From assembly GCF_000485595.1 (NCBI RefSeq), contig NW_014577414.1, positions 170,590 to 234,589 of the forward strand: a stretch of DNA of 64,000 nucleotides. The letters run 5' to 3'. The notes beneath the pieces are model-generated. The model did not search any database and was not told the DNA's origin. It saw only the letters and a list, made by a program, of their open reading frames with translations. A program made the translations under genes and the position numbers. Origin of the DNA: Priapulus caudatus. Lineage: Eukaryota; Priapulida; Priapulimorpha; Priapulimorphida; Priapulidae. This document shows, piece by piece, positions 11,151 through 23,571 of this stretch; the stretch's first letter is position 1, and every line of letters starts with the position of its first letter.

Positions 11151-11617
11151 AGTCATTCTTCTGAATTTCCTGCCAAAGAAAACATCTCAGAGTCATTACA
11201 AGAATTTGATTTTTACATTGTTAGAGATATATTTCTGGCCTGCAACTGTTATATGTCATACATGTATGTAACCGGATGTTTCATTAGGGAAGAAAGTACT
11301 AATTTTATTTTGCTTCTGTAATGACATACTACTTCTGATTCGAGTTATCACAAGATTTGTATTTTGAAATTACCATATTTTTCTCTAGCCTGCAATAGTT
11401 ATTTGATATGTGAATGTGCTTCTGTAATACCACATGATCATTTGACGGTCTTGCCTCCCCTCCCCCCACCCCGCCCCATACCGAAAGGCTGGTCACGCCA
11501 CTGGTCAAATTTAACACATAAATGCTTGCTGCAATATGAGTTAAAATACCCTCTACAGTATGCACCAGATTGCACCATTTTAAGCTAAAAACTGCAAAAA
11601 CTCCCACACCCTCCCCC

Positions 11618-11802
11618 CAGGGGCGTGTACAGGGGGGTGCAGGGGGTCCGGACCCCCCTGCTCGCGCAGAAAACGCATCTGAGTGGGTCTAATTTCAAAA
11701 TTTTCCTGGAAGGGCCCCCTAGACCCCCCTTTGCGTGCTCACAAGTATCGGTTACGGTTAGACCCCCTCCCCCCCCTGGTCCAAATCCTCTACACGCCCA
11801 TG
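11618..11802. mobile_element. Small hAT-like MITE
   Basis: It begins CAGGGGCGTGTACAGGGG and ends TCCTCTACACGCCCATG, an imperfect inverted pair. Both flanks are C-runs, so the 8-bp duplication cannot be judged. It lies inside the larger hAT element. Confidence 0.5.
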
Positions 11803-12233
11803 CCCCCCCTCACTCGCTTCGCTCACTTGGGCTTGGTGGCTCCGCTCTCTCGCCGTATCATTCCCCATATTTCACTACATATTGCTCATTTGGTGCCCCC
11901 TCTTTTTGAAATTCTTGGATCCGCCCCTGCGTGTGGGTATAGACGATTTGTAATACAGTAAGTACAGTTGTATGCAGTAACATCCTAGAGGCTACTGTCC
12001 CTTCAAGGAAATGACATAGGAAGTTGATTTTTGTGGCTACATATAGGTTTTTGACACCAATGAATTGATTGACACCATTATTATACATTTTGAAGTTCAC
12101 CTAATTAGAGGAAGTATAACATATCGTCACAGCTGGTTCAAACAGAAATCCCAATGTATTGTGATGAAGGGGTATACTGTATCGTCAAGGAAATTCAATT
12201 GATGAGTCTGTAGGAATTCAGCACTCTAGCCCC

Positions 12234-14771
12234 ATGCTTCGGGACATTTCACTTGGTGAAAACTGTTTTGAAGTGCATTGGAAAAGCCAAGTGGAGCCAA
12301 CATGCCTGGCCACATCCGCTGTCTGGAAGGCATGCAACTCCTTGCTGAGACGTTCCAGCATCTACTCTACAAAGAATTCTTTACCGAGAGAGGTGTTGAG
12401 CCACATGCACCAGAGCTTGCTATCATGACAGACCTCAAATCAAGTGTTACGAAGAAGAACGTCACTGACAGTCAGAAGTTGATGGCCAGGTTTACTGCAT
12501 CCAGCAAGTTATTCGAAGATCTGAATACATTCATCAACACGGTCTGCTGTGAATGAGAACTTCTTCGTTACAGTAATTTGATTGGAATATTTTATTGTTT
12601 TTCTTTGCGCGATAATCGAAAACCAAAATGGCGATCATTTAGGCGTAGCGCCATCTCTCGCCCAGATTTAAGACTTACAGAGCTGAAACATTTATTTTTG
12701 CATCAAACTGCCACTGCCTCCAGCAAGTTATTCGAAGATCTGAAAACATTCATCGCAACACGGTCTGCTGCGAATGAGAACTTCAGATTCTGGGCTCAGT
12801 TCTTCCGCACGATGGCTGTGGTGAATGATCTGTTGAGAGCAGATCGTAAGGGGATATGGGAACTTCATTTTGATGCCTTACAACGTGCTCTCTACCTATT
12901 CGCCGCCTTTGACTCGACCAACTATCTTCGCTGGTGCTCTGTCTACCTGGAAGACATGCAGCGTTTACTTCAAACTGCACCATCAGTTCATGACAACTTC
13001 TTATATGGGAACTTTTTCATCAATGAGAAACCCAGCCGCTTCACTGCAGTTGGCGGTGGCCAGAAGCTTGAGCAAAGTATCAACCTATCATCTAAATGCA
13101 GCAATGCAATCATCGGACATGTCAAGCACAAGCAGTACGTTGCTCAATGAGACTTGATCTACCATGAAATGATGACAGTAGAGCATCTGCATCGGAGCTA
13201 TGCTGATGTGATGGAGAGGACCCACGAGTCCTTTAACCACCACGAGTCATCCCAAGCTACTACAGTTCGCTAGGAGTCCAATATCCAGGCAATGGTACAT
13301 TTCAATGAAGAGAAGGACTCCCCATGTCTCTAGGGGCTTCTCCCATGCTGCATAATTTCGGGACAAAGGAGATTACTTTCACACGTTATTTTTTACGTGC
13401 ACCTTTACCTCTCCTGTTGAATGAGGACGGGATGATGATCAGCCCAGGGAAGAGCCCATTGATTAAGGAGTTTGAGACTAATCTCAAACCTGAGGAATAT
13501 GACTATAGCCATCGGAAGAACGCTTCATTTGGCATAAACATAATAGCCACAGTTCGTAAGGTTCGTGTGACTAGCCTCTCCAGCTTCAAGGATCTCATCT
13601 TAGCATTTGTATTCATTTTGTATGTATGCCATCAGTTCGGGCGATGTGACTATGTGTTCGGCATGTACTCAGATGAACCCTCGGTGACAGATAGCGAGAT
13701 AAACATGCGCACTGAAAGTGTACCAATCGAGTACAGTTGAATTGTACCGGGGACACCTCTACCAAAGACGATGGAGAGATTCTGGCCTTCAAACATGAAT
13801 AAGCTTCTTCATGCGAAGTTAATGTACTGCCATCTTCGTTCAAATACTTCCGAAACATTGCAATATCCCACTGTACTCGGACAAGTGATCAAAGAAGACG
13901 AGGATTGGATTGCATCATGGTCCATCAAAGCCAGGAAAAAGCATGGCGCCACACCGTAAAGCGCCATTTGAAGAAGCTGACCTTCGAATACTCATCCACG
14001 TCTTGGACTCCCTCAATGCAGGACACAAAGTGTGCAGTGTGTTGTAATCTCCAACGATACAGATGTCATTGTTACTCTGCTCTACCACATGTCGGTCTTT
14101 CACCAACACAACATTGAGGAGCTGGGATGGGAGATCCAACTTGATAATATACCTCTTCATACTCTGTTGCAGCGCCTTGGAAATCGGCTCTGCGCAGTAC
14201 TGCCGGCTATTCACAGTCTTACAGGCTGTGGCATAACCAGCAAAGTTGGTAAATAGAAGACACTCTAAATGCAGAGCCTGAAAAGTTTCTGAAACACTTC
14301 GGGGAATCACCAACCCTCTCTCTGGCCATGACCCACAATACCGAGCATTACCTGGTGAAGGTGTTGTAACGTGGTAGCGATGCTAAATGTTTCTCTGAAT
14401 ATCGAGCAGAGGTTTTCCGCTACAGCAAAGAGGGTTCTCTCCAGTCTACATCCAACTAGTTAGGGACTCCTGCCTCATAGCAAGCGTGAATTCTACAATG
14501 CCTTCACCATCAGCCATGTATTGGAGTGCCACCTCGACCTTGAAAACGTTGAGACACTGAAGCCAGAGGATTGTGGCTATGTGAAAGACCATGCACAGCT
14601 GGTACCCGCAACATCGTGGAAACACCTCGAGCCTTATTGGTCAGTCTCCTGTTCATGTGATAAGTGTACAACGTCAACTTACCCATGTAGAAAGACTGGG
14701 TGAAATGTGGTAAATTTTGTCGGTGCAGAAAAACATTACCACATGCTTGTAAAAACCCAATTGTTCAATAG
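12234..14771 (+). pseudogene. PIN-nuclease/CxC transposon protein of element A, decayed
   Basis: Several frames along this stretch form one broken gene. The first part reads MEKPSGANMPGHIRCLEGMQ (from 12278), followed by a longer run at 12711-13150 with FWAQFFRTMAVVNDLLRADR. Near 13973 an EEAD motif is visible in a shifted frame. VISNDTDVIVTLLYHM follows at 14043-14090, then SLTGCGITSKVGK near 14215-14253, and a C-terminal cysteine module with CSCDKC that continues after a frameshift as CGKFCRCRK to the stop at 14769. The order EEAD, DTDV, G-C-x matches the FEN1/XPG metal-binding layout, but the aspartate of GCD is glycine here. Stops near 13150 and 13272 and several frameshifts make it nonfunctional. 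It lies in the unique centre of element A, in + orientation. Confidence 0.7.
12494..12782 (+). repeat. Partial duplication inside the element A gene
   Basis: A segment of about 70 bp starting ACTGCATCCAGCAAGTT (12497) recurs at 12714 with few changes. The 150 bp between contain a stop-rich insert with CCAAAATGGCG. This disrupts the gene and may be a partial tandem duplication or an insertion footprint. Confidence 0.7.
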
Positions 14772-15516
14772 GATCATGCTGGGTTCTGGTAGGTTGTCTA
14801 ACATGCTTAACCTAGATACATTGTATTTACTTATAATTGAGTATGGTAACAAGGAATAGTTTAGACTAGTTTATACGTAGGCATTATTTTTCACGAAAGC
14901 GTCCACCTATACAGTTCTATGATGCATGTATATCCTTCAATCATCTTTGTATGGGACAATTCATGTCTTAATTATCGCTTTTGGCAGATATCTTATACTT
15001 CCTCTAACTAGGTAAACTCCAAAATGTATAATAATGGTGTCAATCAATTCCTTGGTGTCAAGAACCTATATGTAGCCACAAAAATCAACTTCCTTAAGGA
15101 GTTATCATCATTTAACGAAATTCGTCAAAAGGCTGCTATTTGGGGGTAGGTTTGACCCTGAGTTACAACAGCCCTCCTATGCATCATATAGAGCCCGGGG
15201 CATCATTATGAAGCTTGGGTCACTTAGAGCTCTTAATAAAGAAAATTCTGGCCAATTTTGGTAGCTCTAGCTACAATAATGGGCGAGTGAGAAGCAATCA
15301 CACTTAGAGCTACTTTCAAAGTGACCACGATTTTGGGCTATTTTTTGGCTAAAATTCAGCAAAATGTAGCCATTTCGTACCATGAAACAAAGTTTATGGC
15401 AGCAAATCATGCCAGAAAGTTGTTAGTAATACCTATTTAATGTACTTCAGTGCAATTTGAACGTTTATGCTTGCTTAATTAATAGACTTGTGCTCTGAAA
15501 CTTCAATATTGTCATT
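14772..15516. repeat. Right inner arm of transposon A
   Basis: From about 14985 it is the reverse complement of the left arm (9424-9859 joined to 12007-12125). It carries the empty TTAA site at 15094-15097 where the left arm holds the 605-bp MITE. The stretch 14772-14984 shows nothing recognisable. Confidence 0.8.
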
Positions 15517-16057
15517 TAGTCCGGTTGCCAAATGACTGAACGTTGCAATCGGGTATATACACGTTTTTTTTGTGGTTTCCTGATCTTTAGACTATCCTGA
15601 ACCAGAATCCACCGGGTGCCACTGTGGCACCCTTGGGCAATTTTTTTTATCACAAAAAATACACATCGTATAATTTCCCATCTGAGTGCGTATAAATTAA
15701 GGGGGTAGGCACGCTAAACTTGCAATAACTTCTGTAATATTCGGTCAATCTTCAAATATTTAATATTGTTTTGCTCATTAAACACTCATGCACAATCCTA
15801 GACTAATTACACCCACAACATATGACCATCAGAAGCCAAGAATCCAAAATGGCCGCCACAAACCAGCGAAGCCATAGATTGCCTGTCTATTACACATGCA
15901 TATTTCAAACTGTCTCTATATAAAACTTTTAAATGGTAGTTGGGTCTTAGCACACAATTATGTAGTGATAATATCTCTAACATTCACATGTTCTAATATG
16001 TTCTAATATAAATACATTATACATCAGATATCATTTATACATTTACACATCTCACCT

Positions 16058-19000
16058 TCAATTCAGGTGTGAATCATCAGATATGGAAAGTTCATCTGAA
16101 CTGTCACTATCACTGTCAATATGCATCTCAGATTGATCACTAGAAACATGTCTAGCAGTGTGTTCATTGTGACACTTATCATCAGCCTCACATTTACAGA
16201 ATGATGTGCATGACAATCCAATATCCTTACAACTGCACCTTCGAGTATGGCATGGCTTGTTTGAGGCACAACTGCAAGCAACAACTTTCATGAGTTCTGG
16301 AGGTGCAACTGTTGCATTTCCAAAAGTGGGATGAGGTTTGCCTTCAAGAAGTTTCCAACCATAGTTTGAAATATCTATGTTTGGTGGACATTGTTCTTCG
16401 GCAGCCTTCCAAACCATAGCCTGTAAGTGAGCACGTTTCATATGTTCAGCAAAGGCGTCATCAGTTGGTGGCAATGACCTGATAAAAGAATAATTATTTT
16501 TCGTGCTGAAGAGCTTATATCGTAACGCATTCAAGCTTATACCATGCCTGGCACCATATAGAAGACAGTATAAGTTTTTGCCGGCCTCAAGCAAATCATC
16601 TACTTGTGTATCACGATCACCAACAATGTCTAATCCTAGATTGTCATGCTTCATCAATACATTGAGAGCTGCCACCTTTCCTTTGCGATAAGGATAAGAG
16701 ACTGTGTCACATCCTGTCGCAGCATGCAGGGGGTAAGAGCTGCAGACACTTGCCACCAAGTTTATTTGCAGAAGCATTGATATCGATCACTTTGCCATCA
16801 AACTTCTTCATTGTAATTTGAGCTGATAGCTTGTTCTTCCAGTAGAAGTACATAAGCAAAACAAATACATCTGTGTCATCGCAAGTGATCTGGATATTCC
16901 TCTTGCTTAAATATGCTGCCTAATCATATGCAGCATGTAGCTCACAAGGGTCACATCAGCTTCTTCGTGGTCAAACAGGCACTGGTTTTCTCCTATCATG
17001 AATGGGGAGGAGCAGCTCATCCGTGGGCATATCATTTCAATTAATTGTTTCTTATTGTGATCGCTTCTCATCACAAGTTCTCGTTGTGGCAGAACTGTGT
17101 TTGGTGTCAGGTTTAGTTTAGTGGCTGCGGCATTCGCATAGCGCCTGTCCCGCTCATGAGACTTAATGGAGCCATCATGATAGTGGTCAAATATCATGTA
17201 CACATCGTGATCCCTGGTTAGTGCTTTTTGGCAAGACTCAGCAAACTGTTCAACTGTTGAATTCTTTGGCCACAATATGTGATACATCATAGCATTTCCA
17301 TCTACTAGTTCGACATCTGGTTTGGTGGACAATGAAGTATACACTGCAAGTTTTGCAACAAGATTTGCTTTATTGCCCTTTCTCAAGTCTCCATACTCAT
17401 CAAAAAGACAGAATGGCACGGGGGCAAGCTCATAGCTGAACAATTGCTGCAAATCAATTTGTCTCTTCTGACTTACAACAAGCATGCGGGCATAAAGGTT
17501 CTCCATGTCGTACACTTTTTTGTCATCCATCTTCACACTTTTCTTGGTTGTTTCCATTGTGGTGATTCTTTTCTTTAAAGGCTCGTGAAAGCCAGCTGGT
17601 AGTTTAGCTCTAAAGTTAGAAACCATCGTCTCCCCAATAGCAACAGCATCGTGTACATTCACTTTTTCGGAAGCTACATGTCAATTGACGATGTTTACTA
17701 CTCTATCAGTTTCACACTTCAGTGGATGTTGATGCTCTTGTAGTTCGTCTCTTATCTTTTGCCTGTCATTAGCATTAAGCTTCCGTCGGGCTCTGCCTTC
17801 TTCTTTGTGTTTGTCCCCAGTGTTTTTATTTACATCTTCTGGGAACATGGTGTCTATGGACATAGAAACCATGTTGTATATGGGATAGGATAGTATCCAG
17901 CCCGCTACTTGGTCAGCTGACAGGGTCAACCCTACAAGACCAACCTTTGCTTTTCCATATCTAATATACGTCTGTTCTCCAAACTGATCGCTGAAGACTG
18001 AATTCCAGACACCTTGCTAGTGTCGACAAACATGCTCGCCTCGAAGAAACATTGCCTTTGCATCACATGGAAGTGTGAACTCCATTTCCATCAGGTACCA
18101 GACAGCATATCTGGCATAATTCCAGTGTGCAGCGCAAAGAAGTAACAAAGCATTTGTTTGACACAGTAACTGTGTAAGTGCCAATCTCCTTCTCTCTCTG
18201 CACGTACGAACAATGTGGGCAATCATTACTGGCTTGATGAGGCAATCAACCCATAGACGACCGGTTGGCGTACTCCTGACTTGCTCTAAGTACATTTGCA
18301 GGGACTCCACAGTGACATCTCCATCAAGAATGAAATCGTATAGAATGGCTGTCACAACCATACGTAACCCCCTCATGGCTTTAGGCCATGCTTTCCCGTT
18401 CAACATATTGTTCACACCACCGAATGCAGACTTGAGGAGGTATTCCAGCCCAGACCCTTTCATGAGCATACCAATGCAACTGATAAAGGACATCAACAAG
18501 TTCATACCTCCTGGGCGTACTACCAGGTTTTGCCATCTATCTGGCTGCGCCCATCTGATCTGCATGACGACTTTATAAAGCTGCATATCGGCAACCAAAT
18601 GGGTAAAAGTGCTTCCATGCGTTCTGTGTTCAACATCGTTGTTAAGGATACTCTCCACGTTGTGCATGAAATTTTATCGATTTTTCGTTTTCAACTTTAT
18701 TCGATGGCTAACACTATGTGCCACCTGTGTACATGCTCATGTCTCCATATAACGGTACATGTGAACCGTCAGAGCGTTTTTGCTTGCCCACGTAACATGT
18801 GTAGTAAGCAGCGCGCTGACGTCATTATGACGTCAGAGTCATGATACAACCACGATATTCACTAGTAATAAATAAGCCAGTATCATTCAGTGTCAACCCT
18901 GCTACAGCTGTCATTACATGTATTCATGTACATTCTTGTACATCTGCTAGTGATCCAGCAAGTATCCCATGCCCAAAATAGTTCTAGCACCTCGCAACAC

Positions 19001-21387
19001 ACCTTATACTCAGTTACTGTAGTGCGGCCCGTACAAGGCGCCCGTTTGTTGATTAGCTTTGTGACGTCAGGATGAGCGCAGTTCGCGCGTTCTGCGATGG
19101 TAACCTCAGAATTTCTCAGAATTTCTCAAGGTGCATGGAATATTTTACCAATTTAGTGGTGTCAGTTAGTCATGGATATGTCGCAGTAAGTACTAACAAT
19201 AGACATATCACATACGTTTACCCATTTTGCACACAGGCGGTCACTCATTGTGAAAAATAGAAAAACGCTGATTTCTCCGTTTCGATTTCTGACATAGTAG
19301 CCGATGTATAAATGGATATTTCTCTGTGATTACAACTTGGATTAATTTAATTTTACACTCGTTTTAATGGTAACATTTTGTGGTAAAAAAGAGCGTCAGG
19401 GATTGTCATTAAGTGCCGTACTTTATTGGTTATGCCTCTTTATTCGCAAAAATTTTCTATTTTAACACACAACTTGATTTTTAAGCAGTTTTTTCGAGTT
19501 TTCTCGGTAAATATGAAAATTAAAGAAAAATCCTGACGCGCTATTTTGGTCCATATTGTGCTTAACATGTGGCAAAAATTTTGTATCCTCTTTCTGGTAG
19601 TTGAAAAATATCCAAAATACCATTTTTACATAAAAATTCAAAATTTGTGTGGTAACATAATTAGGTGCTGGAAATTTCATGAAATTTTTTGGCTTGAGCA
19701 TAGAGATATATCTCCTCTATAAATAAAACAAGTGATTGATTCGATTCATTCGCCAATAAACGTTTAATCTTCACTAGAGCAATACCCGTGCACAACGTGG
19801 AGAATATCCTTAAGACAGGGTCTGTGTGAGCAGGTGGTGCATCTATCAGTGGCCCGAATATGTACTTAGTGGGTGGTTTAGGTACGATTTTCTGCCCTGC
19901 CAAGCTTGACATGTGTCCTGACCACTCTACTGCAGATTTCCCTTCGTGTTCATTTTTTATCACTGTGCTTAGCCATGCTACATCAGACTCCAGAGCTGAT
20001 GCTACACTCTTTGCTTGACTTACAATATCTTCCAGTGGTGGGCCAACGTGAACGTCAATCACTGGAGATATAGGTTTCTTTGGGCCCTGGTCATGCTTCA
20101 TTGGAACTGCTGCCAGCTCCCCTAACTTCAGATTTCTCATGTCCAACTTGTTTATTCTTGGTATAATCATAATAGGGGCAGCTTCAGGCTTTGTCAGTGA
20201 AGTGGCAGCAGTAGTGGACGGTTGTTGCATGAACTGAGATGCCATTGCATGTGTTTCACGCATACCATTAGGAGTACAGATATTCAGGTCGTAATTATCA
20301 AACCATGCACTCACGTGACCACTTACATCTGAGAAACCTCTTGCAGGTAAGTCTTTCTCTCCAATGTATTTGCCTACTGACTTTCTGAATCGCAACACTT
20401 CATCATATGTGACTGTATATCCATACTCATGTAAGAGGGCAACTGCTTCTTTTGATCCAAATCTATGATGCACTTTCACTGCCAGTCCAAGTGTTGTTTG
20501 GTTTGAGGCATGTGTAATGTTATATTGAATGGACTGAGCAAGGCTCAATGCTTCTTTTGTGACTTCACCATTGGACACTAGATTGCTCACTAGCGACAGC
20601 AGTGATGTGCTAGTGTGAGCTATAGCTTTTTATAGTGTGAACTGGCTTAAATCATAATCACTTGGCTTTGGTATTGCTTTTGCTACTAAAATTATTTTCC
20701 GTGACACCTGCTCTACTTCAGACTCGTTAGTGACCTGTACTATACTGAGATTCATCAGAGCATATTGTCTAAAGCACAAAAGACTGGCGCAGCCCTCAAT
20801 TCTCATGATGAGCAGGTTACTACCAAAATGATTGGTCAGCTTTACAAGCAGTTGTCTACGAGAAACCTTTACTGTTTGTAAAGTACTGTCTGCTGCCTTC
20901 ACATATATATATCATGAAGTTCTGAAGATGTCCACATCCGTCTGAGGTCGTTGCTCATCAAGTTGATGACATGTGAGAGTGAAGAATCACTGATCTTTAA
21001 AGTAACGTCATCACGTCTCTGTGCAGCAACAGTATTCCGTTGACTCATGAAGGCACTATAACAGTCTTTGTGATACTGGGCATCTGCTTCATGTAAGTCA
21101 GAGTGCGCTCCAAGGATTCGAATACTTACTTCGTCAGCATGCTCATCTCTCCTTTCTTGACACTTCTGAAGAATTTGCTCTTTAAATGATTTCTGGCCTG
21201 ATGGGGAAACTGTTCGACACTGAAAGACTGCACGCCATCTGCCTGGATGCTTGCTCTCACGTGACAGGCATTTCTCACCACAGAAAATGCAGTGTAGTTT
21301 GAAGTCAAATGAAGACAGTGCTGACCGTCGCTTACAAGCTGGTTGACTGCTGGCTGGATAATCACAGTGTCCATGTTTTTGTCTCAA
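16058..21387 (-). pseudogene. PIN-nuclease/CxC transposon protein of element B
   Basis: The gene runs from 21387 down to 16058 with interruptions. The N-terminal part (20899-21387) has a zinc-finger-like LHCIFCGEKC and a second cluster HEADAQYHKDCYSAF. The piece at 19661-20590 has HEYGYTVTYDEVLRFRKSV and FDNYDLNICTPNGMRETHA. The piece at 18017-18667 has VVRPGGMNLLMSFISCIGML and MKGSGLEYLL. The piece at 16907-17662 holds the nuclease-like start: VDGNAMMYH (Asp121), IFDHYHDGSIKSHERDRR (Asp159) and DHEEAD (Glu233, Glu234, Asp236). After a frameshift near 16910 come CDDTDVFVLL, and after another near 16735 ATGCDTVSYPYRKGK. A cysteine tail with HTRRCSCKDIGLSCTSFCKC ends the protein. All FEN1-type acidic positions are present, although frameshifts and the family X insertion break the gene. 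The function in transposition is inferred. Confidence 0.75.
18642..19813. mobile_element. Family X element inserted at TTAA in the element B gene
   Basis: Flanking TTAA copies lie at 18642-18645 and 19810-19813. Inside them the ends GGATACTCTCCACGTTGTGC and its near-perfect complement form terminal inverted repeats of about 21-25 bp. Removing the element with one TTAA joins the two parts of the element B coding region, so it is younger than B. The interior holds TTCGATGGCTAACACTA, paired CRE-like TGACGTCA motifs near 18820-18832, and AT-rich sequence, but no transposase. Related pieces occur at 7.0, 7.7, 27.0 and 27.4 kb. Confidence 0.83.
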
Positions 21388-22713
21388 CCGTTCTATATGT
21401 TGAGAAGAAGTATATGTTGATACACAGGATTTGTGGCATTTTATAGTTAGGTTCGGCTCAACTGTAAGCTGACGTTCCAGGTCATGATGGATAACATCAC
21501 CCCGATCCTTGCTCGCAGCAATAATGTTTGTGATTCTTGAGGCACCAGCAATGATTATCTTTTCAGTCTTACTGGACTTAAAAAAGCAACAGTCTTTTAT
21601 TTTGGATAAATATTAACACTGCAACTTAGCAACAAATTAATGACTGCCATCTATTGATAAAAATTATCAATATTTTATTTAAATATGCCATAAGTTTTTG
21701 TCTTTGTTGGGCTACTTAACCATAGTAAGACATGTATGTACGCAGACCTGAACTGTTATTTTTCAAGACTGTACATGTAGATTCATAGTTATTGGCTTTC
21801 CATTATGGTTATTGCCGTTACCAAATTAGTCTTGAGCATACTAAACAATTTAGTTTGCTCAAAACTACTTTAACTGTGTAATAAATTGACAAGCTATGGC
21901 TTCGCTGATGGTTTGTGACGACCATTTTGATTTCTTGGCTTCTGATGGTCGTATGTTGTAGGTGTAATTAGTCTAGGATTGTGCATGAGTGTTTACTAAA
22001 CAAAACAATACCAAATATATTAAGATTGACCGAATATTACAGTAGTTATTGCAAGTTTAGCGTGCCTACCCCTTTAATTTATACGCACTCAGTTGGGAAA
22101 ATATACGATGTGCATTTTTTGTGATAAAAAAAATTGCCCAAGGGTGCCAAAGTGGCACCCGGTGGATTCTGGTTCAAGATAGTCTAAAGGTCAGGAAACC
22201 ACAAAAAAAACCTTGTATATACCCGATTGCAACGTTCAGTCAAATTTCCCTACTCGGCAACTGGACTAATTGTTTCACTTTGGTGCCTAACCGAAAATCA
22301 CATAATGGGCTGTACAGAAAAAAACGTACTTGACCTGGAAGTGTTACCTAAACTTTTTATGAGAGTCTTACCATAAGGAATGAGAAAATAGGTTTTGCTC
22401 TAAAAGAGTCATGTACACGAACACCCCCCCCCCCCACGAGCCTAGAGTAAATGATCCTGCTGCGAACAATCTTCTCAAATCATGATCATATGCTGTAAGT
22501 ACAGCAATGTAGTGAGAGCAAAGGAGCTACACTGGTAGAGCTAACCTCTGAATCTGCTTTTCTCTCATAGCATCTAGATGTCTCTCACAATAAATGTATT
22601 AAGGTTATTTAACACTATTATAGTGCACATGCATATATGTATGGATATAGACGAATTGTGTGTCATATAAGTGTAGTGTCTAATGTTTTCATTAGTTGGA
22701 GTCACCAGACAGA

Positions 22714-22907
22714 TGTTATTTATTGTGGTCATATGTGTCATTACGTGAATGGCCCGACAAGGCTGCGGTATGTTTATTTGGTTAATGCGCTTGCCGGAAG
22801 GTGGCGTAGTTAGTACACAGAGGGCTAAGCTGAAGAGTTGCCATTTCGGCTGAATACACGTACATGCCCCTGTTCTGTTTGCTTTACTGAGTGTGCGTCA
22901 CGAAACA
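22714..22907 (+). repeat. Putative 5' LTR of decayed gypsy element
   Basis: The end is marked by ACGAAACA followed by the primer-site-like TGGTGGCAGCCGTGAG at 22908, as in the element at 185. The start TGTTATTTATTG at 22714 is the best candidate. No second LTR was found, so the boundaries are inferred. Confidence 0.45.
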
Positions 22908-23113
22908 TGGTGGCAGCCGTGAGCCAATTTTAATACTGGATTCAGCAGTCTATGGAAAATACTGGGACACCGATCTCCGGTTGTGACTCATGTGGTTCTA
23001 CCAGCTATCTCTCGATCTGACTCTGGAAGCTTCTGAACATAGCACCCACAAGTGGACATCTCAACGGCTCGACTGGTACGAGACACGTCTAAGCCATACT
23101 TTCATAGCTAACC

Positions 23114-23290
23114 ATGGTTGAGGAGGTATCTGCTAGACCACTAAGCCCTGTGACTGGTATTCAACCACATCCTGCTCATGTTGTTGACTCCAATATTACT
23201 GAAAATTGGAAACTATTCAAACAGAAATGGTTCAACTATGCTATCATCACTAGGCTAAATACTCACCCTAGAGAATATGCAGTGTGTGTG

Positions 23291-23355
<65 letters not shown>

Positions 23356-23504
23356 TTGGGTACGATGCTCGTAAACGTGAAAATATACATTGGATTAACA
23401 TTTTCTGATGCCGATCAAACGGTTGCTGAGATAGTTGAGAAGTTCGATAAATTTGCCATTGGTGAAATAAATGAGAGCAATGAGCGCTTCATATNNNNNN
23501 NNNN

Positions 23505-23571
<67 letters not shown>

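Larger units (their letters stand above)
10395..11929. mobile_element. hAT-type element with 8-bp TSD, nested in TTAA MITE
   Basis: Ends are CAGGCGCGGATTTAGA (10395) and TTGGATCCGCCCCTG (11929). The target duplication CGTGTGGG lies at 10387-10394 and 11930-11937. The other MITE copy has the unoccupied site CTTGTGGG at 38030-38037, which confirms the insertion. It holds a solo LTR (10611-11150) and a small hAT MITE (11618-11802), and no transposase. Confidence 0.87.
9860..12006. mobile_element. TTAA-type MITE, copy 1 (carries a hAT insertion)
   Basis: It starts TTAAAGGGAGAG and ends GTCCCTTCAA. The right arm of transposon A shows the empty site, a single TTAA at 15094-15097, so TTAA is the duplicated target (3' copy mutated to TCAA). 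Without the hAT insertion at 10395-11929 it is about 605 bp and matches the uninterrupted copy at 37502-38106. There is no coding sequence. The TTAA preference is like that of piggyBac elements, but the AGGGA ends do not prove that class. Confidence 0.85.
15517..22268 (-). mobile_element. DNA transposon B: TAGTCC termini, 3-bp TSD
   Basis: Ends are TAGTCCGGTTGCC (15517) and GGCAACTGGACTA (22268), with inverted repeats of about 370 bp (15517-15900 and 21885-22268). A 3-bp duplication ATT flanks it (15514-15516 and 22269-22271). It sits in the right arm of transposon A, and A's left arm shows the uninterrupted sequence. A gene for the PIN/CxC protein runs on the minus strand and is interrupted by a family X element at 18642-19813. 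A variant reading, TA duplication with GTCC ends, is possible, but the 3-bp reading also holds for elements C and D. Confidence 0.88.
8490..22450. mobile_element. Large DNA transposon A (host of element B and others)
   Basis: Very long inverted repeats define it. Outside to inside, the left arm is 8500-8634, 9401-9859 and 12007-12125. The right arm is the reverse complement of 22269-22440 and 14985-15516. Both arms are split by later insertions: 8635-9400 and 9860-12006 on the left, element B on the right. When these are ignored the two arms align from the G-run near 8510/22430 down to about 12120/14993. The unique centre carries a decayed gene of the PIN-nuclease/CxC family. The outermost few bases and the target duplication are not resolved. 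Confidence 0.75.

Noticed and set aside
16058-21387. Assignment of the B protein to KDZ/Zisupton transposases because of its CxC tail
   Set aside because: The motif order EEAD-DTDV-GCD and the 3-bp duplication do not fit; the resemblance is limited to clustered cysteines.
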